From contig NZ_GG692710.1 of assembly GCF_000156175.1 (NCBI RefSeq), forward strand, positions 589,961 to 653,960: 64,000 nt of DNA. Reading direction: 5' to 3'. Origin of the DNA: Collinsella intestinalis DSM 13280 (GTDB lineage Bacteria; Actinomycetota; Coriobacteriia; Coriobacteriales; Coriobacteriaceae). The translations under genes and the position numbers were made by a program. The notes under the pieces were generated by a model. The model did not search any database. It had not been told where the DNA came from and saw only the letters and a list, made by a program, of their open reading frames with translations. This document shows, piece after piece, positions 50,500 through 59,956 of the stretch (within the stretch, counting starts at the first letter, position 1; each line of letters starts with the position of its first letter).

Positions 50500-51432
50500 C
50501 TACTTCAGCAGGCGGACCTCAATGCCCTTCTCATATTCCTCAACGTGCGCGAAATCGCCCAGGCCGGCGCATTCGACCACATTGGCACCGGTTGCCATGG
50601 AACGGCGCAATGCATCCTCCACGCGGTCGCGCTCGGAGAACCAAATGGACAGGAAGGCCGCAAGCGAAGAGTCGCCGGCGCACACCGTGGAACGGACCTC
50701 GACCTCGAAGGTGCGGTTGGCAAACCAGATGTGCTCGCCGTTCGAGAAGTACGCGCCCGATCCACCCAGGGTGAGCAGGACATTTTGCGCCCCGCGGGCA
50801 TGCAGCTCGGCCATGGCGGCGGCAACGGATTCCTCGTCGCCGGCATGGACGTCGATGCCGAAGATATCACGCAGCTCATCATCGTTGGGCTTGATGAGCA
50901 GGGGCTCGAGTCCGAGCAGGTCGGCGAGCTGGGGGCTTGAGATGTCGAGCACGAACTGCGCCCCGCGGGCACGGACGCGCTCGATGGCGCCTCGCAGGAA
51001 GCCCTCGGAGGCATTCGGCGGCAGCGAACCCGAGATCGCCAGGCAATCGAGGTCCTCGAGCCCATCGATGAGCTCGAACATGGCACTCTCGTCCGCATCG
51101 GTGATGGCGGCGCCGGAGTTCACCATGTTGTACTCGGTATCGGGACCCGCATTCAGGAAAACGTTCACGCGCGTAATGCCCTCAGTCCAAACGGGATGAA
51201 CGTCGACCCCGAGCTCGCGGGCGCCTTCGACGATGTAACGGCCGGAAAAGCCGGCGAAAAAGCCGAGGATTGCGGTGTCCACGCCGTAGTGATTGAGCGT
51301 GAAGGAGACGTTCAGCCCCTTGCCGTTGGGAGTGTACACGGCATCGCGCGTACGCGTGACCGTATTGGGCTGCAGGCCATCGCAGGAGATGTTGTAGTCG
51401 ATGGCCGGATTGGGGGTGAGAGTGTAAATCAA
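50500..51432 (-). CDS. fruK: 1-phosphofructokinase
   Basis: 310-residue PfkB-family sugar kinase converting fructose 1-phosphate to fructose 1,6-bisphosphate. The N-terminal IYTLTPNPAIDYNI, the GKGLNVSFTL motif and the C-terminal TVCAGDSSLAAFL (with Asp as catalytic base) are diagnostic. The start is TTG 51432 with AAAGGGAACACC before it; the open frame runs further upstream into an inverted repeat and is not used. It lies downstream of fruA with a 293-base gap holding that repeat. Confidence 0.93.
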   Translation of the reverse strand: MIYTLTPNPAIDYNISCDGLQPNTVTRTRDAVYTPNGKGLNVSFTLNHYGVDTAILGFFAGFSGRYIVEGARELGVDVHPVWTEGITRVNVFLNAGPDTEYNMVNSGAAITDADESAMFELIDGLEDLDCLAISGSLPPNASEGFLRGAIERVRARGAQFVLDISSPQLADLLGLEPLLIKPNDDELRDIFGIDVHAGDEESVAAAMAELHARGAQNVLLTLGGSGAYFSNGEHIWFANRTFEVEVRSTVCAGDSSLAAFLSIWFSERDRVEDALRRSMATGANVVECAGLGDFAHVEEYEKGIEVRLLK

Positions 51433-51542
51433 GGTGTTCCCTTTCTCGAAGCTGCCGTGAATCACCGCAATGTCGCCGTGAAACAGAAAAAGAAGGCACG
51501 TGAGGCGCCCAACCACATGAATCCGGGCTGCCCAAAACATAT

Positions 51543-51677
51543 CTGTACGTTTTGGGGAAGGTTTTGGGGTGCTTGAAGGATATACGCCGCTCGAATGCCG
51601 GCGTTTCCGCAGGAAAGCCCCTCGGGGAAGAGGCCGCACAAAGGAAAGACCGCCAAAACCTCCCCCAAATCGTACAG
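51543..51677. repeat. 135-bp element with long inverted ends between fruA and fruK
   Basis: The left end (CTGTACGTTTTGGGGAAGG...) and right end (51653-51677) are inverted copies with few differences. The first 24 bases from 51544 are identical to those at 14544. The interior is different from the copy at 14543. It is a second member of one repeat family, inside the fructose operon. Confidence 0.8.
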
Positions 51678-51725
51678 GTTGCCCGACGGTGCGACAGGGC
51701 ACCGCCGGGCAAACACGATAACTGT

Positions 51726-53726
51726 TTACGCGAGGCGCTCGTTGATGAGCTTGGCGATCGCAGCGGGGTCGTCGGTCGACTTGACGGCGGCGCGGAAGGC
51801 CTCATCAGTCAGGGCCGTAGCCACCTTGGAAAGAATCTGCAGGTGGGAGGTGCCCGCCTCGGATTCGGGAACGAGAAGGGCGATGGCGCAGGTGACCGGG
51901 GACTCGTCCATGGTCTCCCAGGAGGCGATGCCCTCGGAGCTCTTCAGCACCATGACCTGGGCGGTCTTCACCGTATCGGACTTGGCATGCGGGATGGCGA
52001 AGCCCTCAACCATGCCCGTGGTGCCCTCTGCCTCTCGCTTGAGGAAGGCGGCGTACAGGGCGGCGGAGTCCTCGGCGATACCCGCCTCGACGGCGCGCTC
52101 GGAGATAAGGGCCAGGGCGGCGTCGCGATTCTCGACCGTCTGGCCGCAGAGCACGTCGGAAGCCTTGACGAAGCCCTCGTCGGAAGCCTGCTCAGCCTCG
52201 ATGGCGGCAACCTCTGCCGTGGCGACCTCGGTCTCAGCGGCCTTCTGGGCCTTCGTCCACTCGTGCTTCTTGAAGGCGACGAACAGGATACCGCCCACAA
52301 CGGTGCCGATGGCGATGGCGAGCACCCACATGGGGGCGTTCTCGACGACGGGCAGGACCAGGAAGCCGCCGTGGGGCGCGGGGTCGTGGACACCGAACAT
52401 GAGGCTCAGGATGGAGGCGATGGAGGAACCGATCATCATGATGGGCATGACCGGCCAGATGTTCTTGGTCATGAACGGGATGGCGCCCTCGGTGATGTGG
52501 GTGCAACCCAGGATGAAGTTCACGATACCGGCGTCATGGTCCTCCTGGGAGAAATACTTCTTGCCCACGACGACCGCGAAGGTGGTGATCAGCGGCGGGA
52601 CGATGCACGCGGCGGAGACGGCGGCCATGAAGTTGGTACCGAAGTTGTAGGTCTCGGTGCCCACACCGGCGGCGAGGGCCTCGGTGAGCATGGCGGTGCC
52701 GGTGACGTAGGCGGCCTTGTTGACCGGGCCACCCATATCGACGGAGCACATGCAACCGATCGCAAGGCCGAGCACGATAGCGCCGGAGGCGGACAGGCCC
52801 TTGAGGAAGTCCATCATCGCGGTGTTGATGGCGGACATGGGACCGGAGATGGCGAGCATGACCAGGCCGACGATGAGCGTGGAGAACAGCGGGTAGAGGA
52901 AGATCGCCTTAAGGCCGTTGAGGTTGGCCGGGAGCTTGGCGAAGACCTTCTCGAGCAGCAGGATGACGTAGCCGGCCAGGAAGCCGCCCACGATACCGCC
53001 AAGGAAGCCGAAGCCCACGCCCGCACCGCCGGCGTCGATCATGCCGGTTGTGGCGTTGACGGGCAGGCCCTGGATGGCGATCATGCCGGCGACGAAGCCG
53101 GGAACGAGCGCCGGGCGCTTACCGATGGACTCGGCGATATAGGCGGAGAGCACCGGAACCATGAGGCCCATGGCCACACCGCCGATGATCTTGAGCATCG
53201 CGGCGAAGCTGTTGTAGTCGGCCGCGGTGGAATCGAAGGACGTGATGCCCCACAGGAAGGACAGCGCGGTGAGTACGCCGCCGGCGACGACGAACACCAG
53301 CATGTGGGAGACGCCGTTCATAAGGTGCTTGTAAAGCTGATGACCGAAAGACTCCTTCTCACCGGTGGCCTCGGCGGACTCGACGGCAACGGCCAGACTC
53401 GGATCGGCCTTGGCGACCAGGGCGTCGTCGATCAGCTTGCCTGCGGCCTCGACGGCAATGGCGCGGGACACGCCCACGGAAACCATGGGCTTGCCGGCGA
53501 AGCGCTCGGCATGGACGTCCTTATCGGCGGCGACCACGACGGCGCGAGCGCCGGCGATCTCGGCGGCGGTGAGCTCATTCTCAACGCCCACCTGGCCGTG
53601 CGTCTCGACCTTGATGGTGAGGCCTCGCTCGGCCGCGGCCTTCTCGAGCGCCTCCTTCGCCATGAAGGTGTGGGCGATGCCCGTGGGGCAGCCCGTGGCA
53701 GCGACGATGTCGTACTTCTCTGCCAT
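51726..53726 (-). CDS. fruA: Fructose-specific PTS EIIBCA protein
   Basis: 666 residues. Domains in order: IIB (about 1-110, phosphorylated Cys13 in AATGCPTGIAHTF), IIC with about eight to nine hydrophobic segments (about 130-480), a Glu/Ala-rich linker and IIA (about 515-666, His580 in GFAIPHAKSDTV). Phosphate passes from HPr to IIA, then IIB, then fructose, giving fructose 1-phosphate for FruK. ATG 53726 has AAGGGAGGGAA. It is divergent from an MurR/RpiR-type regulator that probably controls it. Confidence 0.95.
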   Translation of the reverse strand: MAEKYDIVAATGCPTGIAHTFMAKEALEKAAAERGLTIKVETHGQVGVENELTAAEIAGARAVVVAADKDVHAERFAGKPMVSVGVSRAIAVEAAGKLIDDALVAKADPSLAVAVESAEATGEKESFGHQLYKHLMNGVSHMLVFVVAGGVLTALSFLWGITSFDSTAADYNSFAAMLKIIGGVAMGLMVPVLSAYIAESIGKRPALVPGFVAGMIAIQGLPVNATTGMIDAGGAGVGFGFLGGIVGGFLAGYVILLLEKVFAKLPANLNGLKAIFLYPLFSTLIVGLVMLAISGPMSAINTAMMDFLKGLSASGAIVLGLAIGCMCSVDMGGPVNKAAYVTGTAMLTEALAAGVGTETYNFGTNFMAAVSAACIVPPLITTFAVVVGKKYFSQEDHDAGIVNFILGCTHITEGAIPFMTKNIWPVMPIMMIGSSIASILSLMFGVHDPAPHGGFLVLPVVENAPMWVLAIAIGTVVGGILFVAFKKHEWTKAQKAAETEVATAEVAAIEAEQASDEGFVKASDVLCGQTVENRDAALALISERAVEAGIAEDSAALYAAFLKREAEGTTGMVEGFAIPHAKSDTVKTAQVMVLKSSEGIASWETMDESPVTCAIALLVPESEAGTSHLQILSKVATALTDEAFRAAVKSTDDPAAIAKLINERLA

Positions 53727-53804
53727 ATTCCCTCCCTTATACTCGTGCACCCCTTTGGTGCTTGTTGACAGGAACAATCTATCACGCGGGCATTTGATGG
53801 CTTT

Positions 53805-53899
53805 CTTTCACGCCTGCATCTTTCCGTGAAAGGTACTTCAGCGCCGATGAACGGTATGAAACTTCCATTCATCTGATTGATGATGAAAGAAATCAATCA
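53805..53899. promoter_or_regulatory. Operator-like inverted repeats in the fruA/regulator divergent region
   Basis: Three interrupted inverted repeats lie in the 211-base divergent gap: CTTTCACG-N12-CGTGAAAG (53805-53832), GATGAA-N16-TTCATC (53846-53873) and TGATTGA-N12-TCAATCA (53874-53899). They suit binding sites of the adjacent MurR/RpiR-family protein; which ones function is unknown. Confidence 0.5.
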
Positions 53900-53937
53900 T
53901 TGGGTATCCTAGTTATATATGAACCCGAGGAGGAACC

Positions 53938-54804
53938 ATGTCCACGATCACCGAATTGCCCAGCGCCCTGCCGCTCATCACATCTTCGCGGCAGTTCCTC
54001 GACAGCGAGCAGCACATCGTCGACTTTATCCTGGCCAATACCGAGCGTGCGCCCCAGATGACATCTGCCCAGCTCGCTCGTGCGAGCAGCACCTCAGAAG
54101 CGTCTGTCTCGCGCTTCTGCAAGAAACTTGGATTCAAGAATTACCGCTCGTTCCAATTCTCCCTCGCACGCGACCTTGCGGCCCGCGAGGGCGATGAGCG
54201 CGTGACGGGCGAAGTCACCCTCGATGACATCGAGCAATCCCTCGCCAACATCAAGCACGCCAAGCAGCGCGAGATCGAGGCGACGCTCGATGCGCTCGAC
54301 CCCGATACGCTGCGCCGCGTCGTCGATCTATTCCGACGTGCGGGACTCGTCATGTTCGCCGCCGTGGGTAACACGAACGCCGTCGCCATCGACGCGGCCA
54401 TCAAGTTCGGCCAGCTCGGCATCCGTTGCGTCGCGAACACCATCACGGAGAGCTCGACCTCGCTCGCCCTCACCATGGGCAAGGACGATGTGCTGGTGCT
54501 GGTCTCGAATTCGGGCAAGTCCCAGCGACTCGAGCGCATCCTACGCGCGGCCAAACACGGAGGCGCGACCGTCATCCTCATCTGCGGAAACGAGAACGCG
54601 CCCCTCGCGCGCCTGGCGGACATCGTGCTGCGCACCGTCAATTACGAAGCTCTTCTCACGACTGTCGACTTCACGTTCTCCAAAATCTCGGCGACGCTGA
54701 TCATCGAGGTCATCTACAGCTTCCTGCTTTCCGTCATGCCGGGGGCCCGCGACCGCATCAGCGGTTACGAGGAGCTCATCCAACCCGACAAGGAGATGGA
54801 ATAA
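53938..54804 (+). CDS. MurR/RpiR family transcriptional regulator
   Basis: 288 residues. The N-terminal HTH (about 20-75, SAQLARASSTSEASVSRFCKKLGF) is followed by a SIS sugar-phosphate-binding domain (about 120-260, FAAVGNTNAVAIDAA and VLVSNSGKSQRL). SIS regulators sense sugar phosphates, here possibly fructose 1-phosphate. It is divergent from fruA with operator-like repeats between. ATG 53938 has GAGGAGGAA. Confidence 0.9.
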   Translation: MSTITELPSALPLITSSRQFLDSEQHIVDFILANTERAPQMTSAQLARASSTSEASVSRFCKKLGFKNYRSFQFSLARDLAAREGDERVTGEVTLDDIEQSLANIKHAKQREIEATLDALDPDTLRRVVDLFRRAGLVMFAAVGNTNAVAIDAAIKFGQLGIRCVANTITESSTSLALTMGKDDVLVLVSNSGKSQRLERILRAAKHGGATVILICGNENAPLARLADIVLRTVNYEALLTTVDFTFSKISATLIIEVIYSFLLSVMPGARDRISGYEELIQPDKEME

Positions 54805-54847
54805 CCCTGTCCCGCCGGCCGGATGGGAGGCAAAAAGACGTGGGCGC

Positions 54848-56947
54848 CTACGCGCTCAGGCTGTCGACCTCCTCGAGCCAGAGGGCCGCGGAGGCGTCGC
54901 TCGGCATACGCCAATCACCGCGGGGGCTCACGCTCACGGAACCGACCTTGGGGCCGTCGGGCAGGCAGCTGCGCTTGAACTGCTGGGCGAAGAACCGGCG
55001 GTAGAACGTGCGCAGCCAATACAGGATCGTCGCAGGCTCGTAGGCGGGCGCCCCGTCCGAGCCGAGCTCGGCGAAGGTGCGGCACGCCATGCGGTAGATC
55101 TTGCCCGGAGCAAAGCCATAGCGCATCATGTGGAACAAGAAGAAATCGTGCAGTTCATACGGGCCGACGAGCTCCTCGGTGCACTGCGCGATCTCACCGT
55201 CGCCCGTAGGCGGCAATAGCTCGGGTGAGACGGGCGTGTCGAGGATATCGCGCAAGATCGCGGCCGTCTCCCCGCCCAACGAATCGGCGGCGTGCGACAC
55301 CAGATGGCGCACGAGCGTCTTGGGCACACCGGCGTTCACGCCGTACATACTCATATGGTCGGCGTTGTAGGTGGCCCAACCGAGCGCGAGCTCGGACAGG
55401 TCGCCCGTGCCGATCACGAAGCCGCCGAGCTCGTTGGAAAGGTCCATGAGGACCTGCGTGCGCTCGCGGGCCTGAGCATTCTCATAGGTGACATCCGTCA
55501 CGCTCGGATCGTGACCGATGTCGGTGAAGTGCGCGCGCACAGCCTCGCCGATCGCGATGGTGCGAAAGTCGACGCCCAGTTGCTCGGCCAGGCGCTCGGC
55601 GTTGGACTTGGTGCGGCCCGTCGTGCCGAAGCCGGGCATGGACACCGCATGGACGCCCGTGCGGGGCAACCCCAGCATATCGAAGGCGCGCACCGTGACG
55701 AGCAGGGCGAGCGTGGAATCGAGGCCGCCCGACAGGCCGATCACGGCCGAGTGGGTACCGGTATGGGCAAGGCGCGTCTTGAGACCGGCGGCCTGTAGGT
55801 CCAAGATCTCCTCGCAGCACGCGGCGCGACGCGCGGGATCCGTGGGCACAAACGGAGTGCGCGGTGCGGGGCGCAGCACATCGAGGGCAGAATTGAGCAG
55901 CAGCTCGGTGTCCTCGGCGGGAAGGACCGTGGGCTGATCCGACGCTTCTGTGATGGACTCGCAGGCAGCAGAGACGCCCCCGCTGGTCTCCGTGAAGCTG
56001 AAATCGATTATCTGCAGATGGTTCATGCACCACTCCCCGGCGCGCCACGTGTTGGAGCGCCGACGCTCGGCCATGAGCTTCTCCAGATCCACATCGGCCA
56101 CGGCCATCTCGCGCGAGAACAGCGAAGTGCTCGCCACGATCGAGCCGTTCTCAGCGATGAGGTTCTCGCCCGAGAAGACGAGGTCGGTGGTGGACTCACC
56201 CTCGCCCGCGTTGGCGTAGGCGTAGGCGCAGTACAGGCGCGCGCTCTGACCAGACACGAGGCTGCGGCGGTACGCCGACTTGCCCAAGATCTCACTCGAC
56301 GCGCTCGCGTTCAGAATGACCGTCGCGCCGCCGGAAAGCGCCATGTCAACCGAGGGCGGGTTGGGGACCCACAGGTCCTCGCAGACCTCGACGCCGATGC
56401 GCACGTCCTCGAGGCCGGGGTCGGAACAGGTGTAGACGATGCCGCCCATGAGAGGCACGGAGTCCTGGCCGGCGAACGGGATGAACCCCGACCCGTTCAC
56501 GGGCGCGGGCGCGAACCAGCGCTGCTCGTAAAACTCGCCGTAATTGGGCAGGTGGCGCTTGACGGTGAGACCCAGCAGGCGCCCCGCGCAGCATGCGGCG
56601 ACGCAGTTATAGACGTTCTCACGATGCGCCACGGGTAGGCCCACGGTGAACAGCAGCGGTGTGTCGGATGTGTCCTCGAGCAAGCCGGAGAGCGCGGACT
56701 CAGCTGCGCGCAGCAGGGCGCGGTCGTGGAACAGGTCACCGCAGGTATAACCCGTGAGGCAGAGCTCGGGCAAGGCCAACACGCGCGCACCGGCACGAAC
56801 GGCCGCGTCGACACACTCGAGAATGGCGGCGGCGTTGCCGGCCACATCCCCCACGCGGATCTTGGGCGTGGCCGCGGCGATGCGCAGATACCCGTCGCTC
56901 ACCGCGATCTCACTCGTTGCCTGGCAAGCGGCCTTGACCTCGTCCAT
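54848..56947 (-). CDS. nadE: Glutamine-dependent NAD(+) synthetase
   Basis: 699 residues. The N-terminal nitrilase-type glutaminase has the triad Glu61, Lys130 and Cys189 (LPELCLTGY, TVKRHLPNYGEF, VEVCEDLW). The C-terminal NAD synthetase has the PP-loop SGGLDST at 406-412. The product makes NAD from deamido-NAD, ATP and glutamine. ATG 56947 has AGGAGG. It is a single gene convergent with the regulator. Confidence 0.96.
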   Translation of the reverse strand: MDEVKAACQATSEIAVSDGYLRIAAATPKIRVGDVAGNAAAILECVDAAVRAGARVLALPELCLTGYTCGDLFHDRALLRAAESALSGLLEDTSDTPLLFTVGLPVAHRENVYNCVAACCAGRLLGLTVKRHLPNYGEFYEQRWFAPAPVNGSGFIPFAGQDSVPLMGGIVYTCSDPGLEDVRIGVEVCEDLWVPNPPSVDMALSGGATVILNASASSEILGKSAYRRSLVSGQSARLYCAYAYANAGEGESTTDLVFSGENLIAENGSIVASTSLFSREMAVADVDLEKLMAERRRSNTWRAGEWCMNHLQIIDFSFTETSGGVSAACESITEASDQPTVLPAEDTELLLNSALDVLRPAPRTPFVPTDPARRAACCEEILDLQAAGLKTRLAHTGTHSAVIGLSGGLDSTLALLVTVRAFDMLGLPRTGVHAVSMPGFGTTGRTKSNAERLAEQLGVDFRTIAIGEAVRAHFTDIGHDPSVTDVTYENAQARERTQVLMDLSNELGGFVIGTGDLSELALGWATYNADHMSMYGVNAGVPKTLVRHLVSHAADSLGGETAAILRDILDTPVSPELLPPTGDGEIAQCTEELVGPYELHDFFLFHMMRYGFAPGKIYRMACRTFAELGSDGAPAYEPATILYWLRTFYRRFFAQQFKRSCLPDGPKVGSVSVSPRGDWRMPSDASAALWLEEVDSLSA

Positions 56948-57072
56948 GCGAGCCTCCTGAACTGTTCGTCATTCACGACGCCTATTGTACCCGCCCCAGC
57001 GGACGGAAGCGCAGCGGACAAACGTCGCATTTGAACGGCCGATGAGCAAACGGGGCCTTGGCAGACGGGGCT

Positions 57073-57780
57073 TTAGCCCACACGTTTCGCCGCGGTCAGC
57101 ATCGGCCCGGCCACCTTGGTGTAGACCGCCAGCCAGATGAGGGACGCGCAGAAACCGCCGAGCACGTCCGAGGCGTAATGAACACCCAGGTACACACGGG
57201 AGAAGCCGACGGCGGCAATCATCACGCACAGACACGCGGTCAATCCGGCGCGCGCACGACGGTCGCGCACGTAGCGCCAGGTAAGCCAGATGAACAGCCC
57301 GAAGAACGCCATGGCCGCCATGGAGTGGCCGGAGGGGAAGCTAAAGCCGCCGATCTCGACCAAACGCAGGGAGACATCGGGGCGGGGACGCTGGATTGCG
57401 AACTTTAGCAGCTGGTTGAGAATGGTGGATCCCGCAAGGTTGACCGTGCAAAACCAGCCCAGGCCCTTCAGGCCACGCGAGCGCCCGGCGAGCGTCACGG
57501 CGAATATACAGGCGAAAAGCGGCACCGGCGTGACCAAAAACGAGACCATCTCCATGATGGGGGTCAGCCATGCCGTGCGAACATGCCCGACCATAAGCGC
57601 GATGGCCGAGCGGTCGAGCGCCATGATCTCGCCCGCCAGCACACGGCTGAGCAGGATGAGGAACACGAGCAGGCACACCGACACGATGACGAACCGCCTG
57701 TTCTCGCACAGCCGCTGCGCGATATCGCCCATGCATGCGATGCCATCTCCCAAACCAGTCGATTGCTTCTCCTCAGTCAT
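57073..57780 (-). CDS. PAP2 family membrane phosphatase
   Basis: 235 residues with five to six hydrophobic segments and the three PAP2 signature pieces: KFAIQRPRPD, FPSGHSM and SRVYLGVHYASDV. The active site faces outward in this family. Candidate substrates are undecaprenyl pyrophosphate or phosphatidate/phosphatidylglycerophosphate. An upstream in-frame extension is rejected: ATG 57780 has GGAGG. Confidence 0.9.
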   Translation of the reverse strand: MTEEKQSTGLGDGIACMGDIAQRLCENRRFVIVSVCLLVFLILLSRVLAGEIMALDRSAIALMVGHVRTAWLTPIMEMVSFLVTPVPLFACIFAVTLAGRSRGLKGLGWFCTVNLAGSTILNQLLKFAIQRPRPDVSLRLVEIGGFSFPSGHSMAAMAFFGLFIWLTWRYVRDRRARAGLTACLCVMIAAVGFSRVYLGVHYASDVLGGFCASLIWLAVYTKVAGPMLTAAKRVG

Positions 57781-57927
57781 AAAACCTCCGCCGGGCAGCG
57801 CGTCCATCGAACATGTTGTGCCAATTCCATGGCGGGATTGTACCCGCGCCCGCGCACGAGCAGCGAACCTTCGCCAAACCCACAGGCACGCGACGCGTTT
57901 GACTCTGTCCGCACGGGACCATATCAT

Positions 57928-57954
57928 CGAACAGAAGTTCGGAACACATGTTCG
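57928..57954 (+). promoter_or_regulatory. Two adjacent LexA (SOS) boxes
   Basis: CGAACAGAAGTTCG (57928-57941) is a perfect CGAAC-N4-GTTCG box. GGAACACATGTTCG (57941-57954) overlaps it by one base and differs from the consensus at one base. They lie 14-40 bases before the start codon of the Y-family polymerase gene, so LexA would cover its promoter/leader. Confidence 0.85.
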
Positions 57955-57967
57955 ATGGGAGGATCCG

Positions 57968-59485
57968 ATGGGAAAGCCGGCAGCGGGAGCACTCGGCCGT
58001 GAACGCACCTACATCTGCATAGACCTAAAGACGTTCTACGCCTCCGTCGAATGCGCCGCGCGCGGGCTCGATCCGTTCACGCAAAACCTCGTCGTGGCCG
58101 ACACCTCACGTGGCCGCACCACCATCTGCCTGGCGATCAGCCCGGCCATGAAAAAGCTCGGCATACGCAACCGCTGCCGTCTCTTCGAGATTCCCCAAAA
58201 CATCGACTACATCGCAGCCCCGCCCCGTATGCGCCACTACATGGAGATCTCGGCGCGCATCTACGGCATCTACCTTGAATATGTGAGCCCCCTGGACGTC
58301 CACGTCTACTCGATCGACGAGTGCTTCATCGACGCGACATCCTATCTGTCACTCTACGGCCTCACAGCGCGCGAGTTCGCCGATGAACTGCGCGGCGCCG
58401 TGCTCGCCCGCACCGGCATCACAGCGACCGCGGGCATCGGGCCCAATCTCTTCCTGGCGAAAGTCGCACTCGACATCACGGCCAAGCATGAGGATGACGG
58501 CATCGGCGAACTGGACGAGGAGCGCTTCAGGCAAGATATCTGGCGCCATCGCCCCATCACGGATATATGGGGAATCGGTCCGGGCACCGCCGAGCGCCTT
58601 GCGAAGTACCGCGTCTACGACCTCATGGGCGTCGCCGCGCTCGACTCCCGCATCCTCTACCGTGAGTTCGGCGTGAATGCCGAATACCTCATAGACCATG
58701 CGCACGGCATCGAACCCTGCACCATCGCCGAAATCCAGGCGTACCGCCCACAGGCGACCTCCATGGTGAACGGGCAGGTGCTCTCCCGCAACTACAGCTA
58801 CGACGAAGCGCTCACCGTGCTCCGCGAGATGGTGGAAGCCTCGGTGCTCGAGCTCGTCGAACGGGGCGTGGTAGCCAGTTCGATCTCACTGCATGTGGGC
58901 TATGGCAGCGAGGTCCGCGAGCTTCGAAGACTCGACGTAAGCGGCAGCGCGTCGTACGTGGACGGCTGCGGCCATCGGCGCAGCACCACCGCGGAGGACA
59001 TCCCTCGCATCACACCGCGGCCAGGCGAGAACCGCGTCGAACCCACGCGGAACGGCGATCGCGAACGCGACCTCTACGCCGAGGGCGCGCGGCGCGCGGG
59101 GGCATTCACCGGGGAACATGGAACGAGACCGGCCGGCGGGAGAGGCGCATACGCGCACGCGGGTAAGCAACGCAAGCTGCAGGAGCGAACGAACTCGCGC
59201 CGCAAGCTTCAAGAATACTTCGAGCGCCTGTTCGCCGAGTCGGTCGACCCCCGCCGCCCCATCAAGCGGCTGAACATCGGCTTTGGCGACCTGCTCCCCG
59301 AGGAGTTGGCCACCATCGACCTCTTCACCGACGTCGAGGCAGAGGCCCGGGAACGGGAACTGCAGCGCGCCATCATCGACGTGAAGGGACGGTATGGAAA
59401 AAACGCACTCGTCATGGGGCGGAGCCTGCGCCCCGAGGCGACGGGGCGCGAGCGCAACGAACAGGTGGGAGGACACCATGCGTGA
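57968..59485 (+). CDS. Y-family DNA polymerase (UvrX/ImuB-like)
   Basis: 505-residue translesion polymerase relative. Catalytic aspartates are in YICIDLKTFYASVEC (N-terminus) and SIDECFID; ITDIWGIGPGTAERLAKY is the helix-hairpin-helix region. Between about residues 330 and 430 is a charged insertion of low complexity (GRGAYAHAG, RTNSRRKL) within the little-finger part. It is followed, with an 8-base overlap, by a YolD-like gene, the pairing known from SOS-controlled uvrX loci. ATG 57968 has GGGAGGA and lies behind two LexA boxes. The open frame extends back to 57290 but that part is a shadow. Confidence 0.92.
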   Translation: MGKPAAGALGRERTYICIDLKTFYASVECAARGLDPFTQNLVVADTSRGRTTICLAISPAMKKLGIRNRCRLFEIPQNIDYIAAPPRMRHYMEISARIYGIYLEYVSPLDVHVYSIDECFIDATSYLSLYGLTAREFADELRGAVLARTGITATAGIGPNLFLAKVALDITAKHEDDGIGELDEERFRQDIWRHRPITDIWGIGPGTAERLAKYRVYDLMGVAALDSRILYREFGVNAEYLIDHAHGIEPCTIAEIQAYRPQATSMVNGQVLSRNYSYDEALTVLREMVEASVLELVERGVVASSISLHVGYGSEVRELRRLDVSGSASYVDGCGHRRSTTAEDIPRITPRPGENRVEPTRNGDRERDLYAEGARRAGAFTGEHGTRPAGGRGAYAHAGKQRKLQERTNSRRKLQEYFERLFAESVDPRRPIKRLNIGFGDLLPEELATIDLFTDVEAEARERELQRAIIDVKGRYGKNALVMGRSLRPEATGRERNEQVGGHHA

Positions 59486-59843
59486 TCACATGAATGCACA
59501 AGAGGCCGCGGGCGCGGGTCCGCTGACGGCAAACGGCAAACCGAGGGCGAGCAGAGCGGCCCAGTTCATGCCCTTCGCCGCCCTCACCGGCTACTACGAG
59601 CTCGCGCGGCAGCAGGAGCGCATCACCGAGCCCCGCCACGAGCTCACCGAGGAGGAGGCCCTGGCCCTTTCCCGCACGATCATGCAGGTGAAAAAAGGCG
59701 ATCTGGTGCGCGTGACCTATTACGACTGGGACACCTACCGCACCGTGTCGGGCATCGTCGCCCGCATCGACTTTGCGTTTCGGCGAATACAGATCGTAAA
59801 GACCGTCATCGGCTTCGATGACATCTTGACCATCAAACGCTAG
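59478..59843 (+). CDS. YolD-like protein
   Basis: 121 residues. The middle carries the YolD signature: RAAQFMPFAALTGYYELAR, then GDLVRVTYYDWDTYRTVSGIV and a terminal beta pair IDFAFRRIQIV. YolD proteins are encoded beside UvrX-type polymerases and are thought to assist or regulate them. The start ATG 59478 lies inside the end of the polymerase gene behind GGGAGGA, so the pair is cotranscribed and SOS-induced. Confidence 0.88.
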   Translation: MRDHMNAQEAAGAGPLTANGKPRASRAAQFMPFAALTGYYELARQQERITEPRHELTEEEALALSRTIMQVKKGDLVRVTYYDWDTYRTVSGIVARIDFAFRRIQIVKTVIGFDDILTIKR

Positions 59844-59956
59844 CACCACCGGCACCGGAGTCGTGCCACAATGGAACAGATCGGGCTTACGGGAGATGGA
59901 GCTGCCAAGCTACCCCCCCCCACAACCCGCACCGCACACCAAGCCGAGGAGGCAGC

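Noticed and set aside
51552-53768. 738-codon plus-strand open frame opposite fruA
   Set aside because: Same artefact: antisense of a GC-biased gene, with Gly/Asp/His-rich low-complexity sequence.
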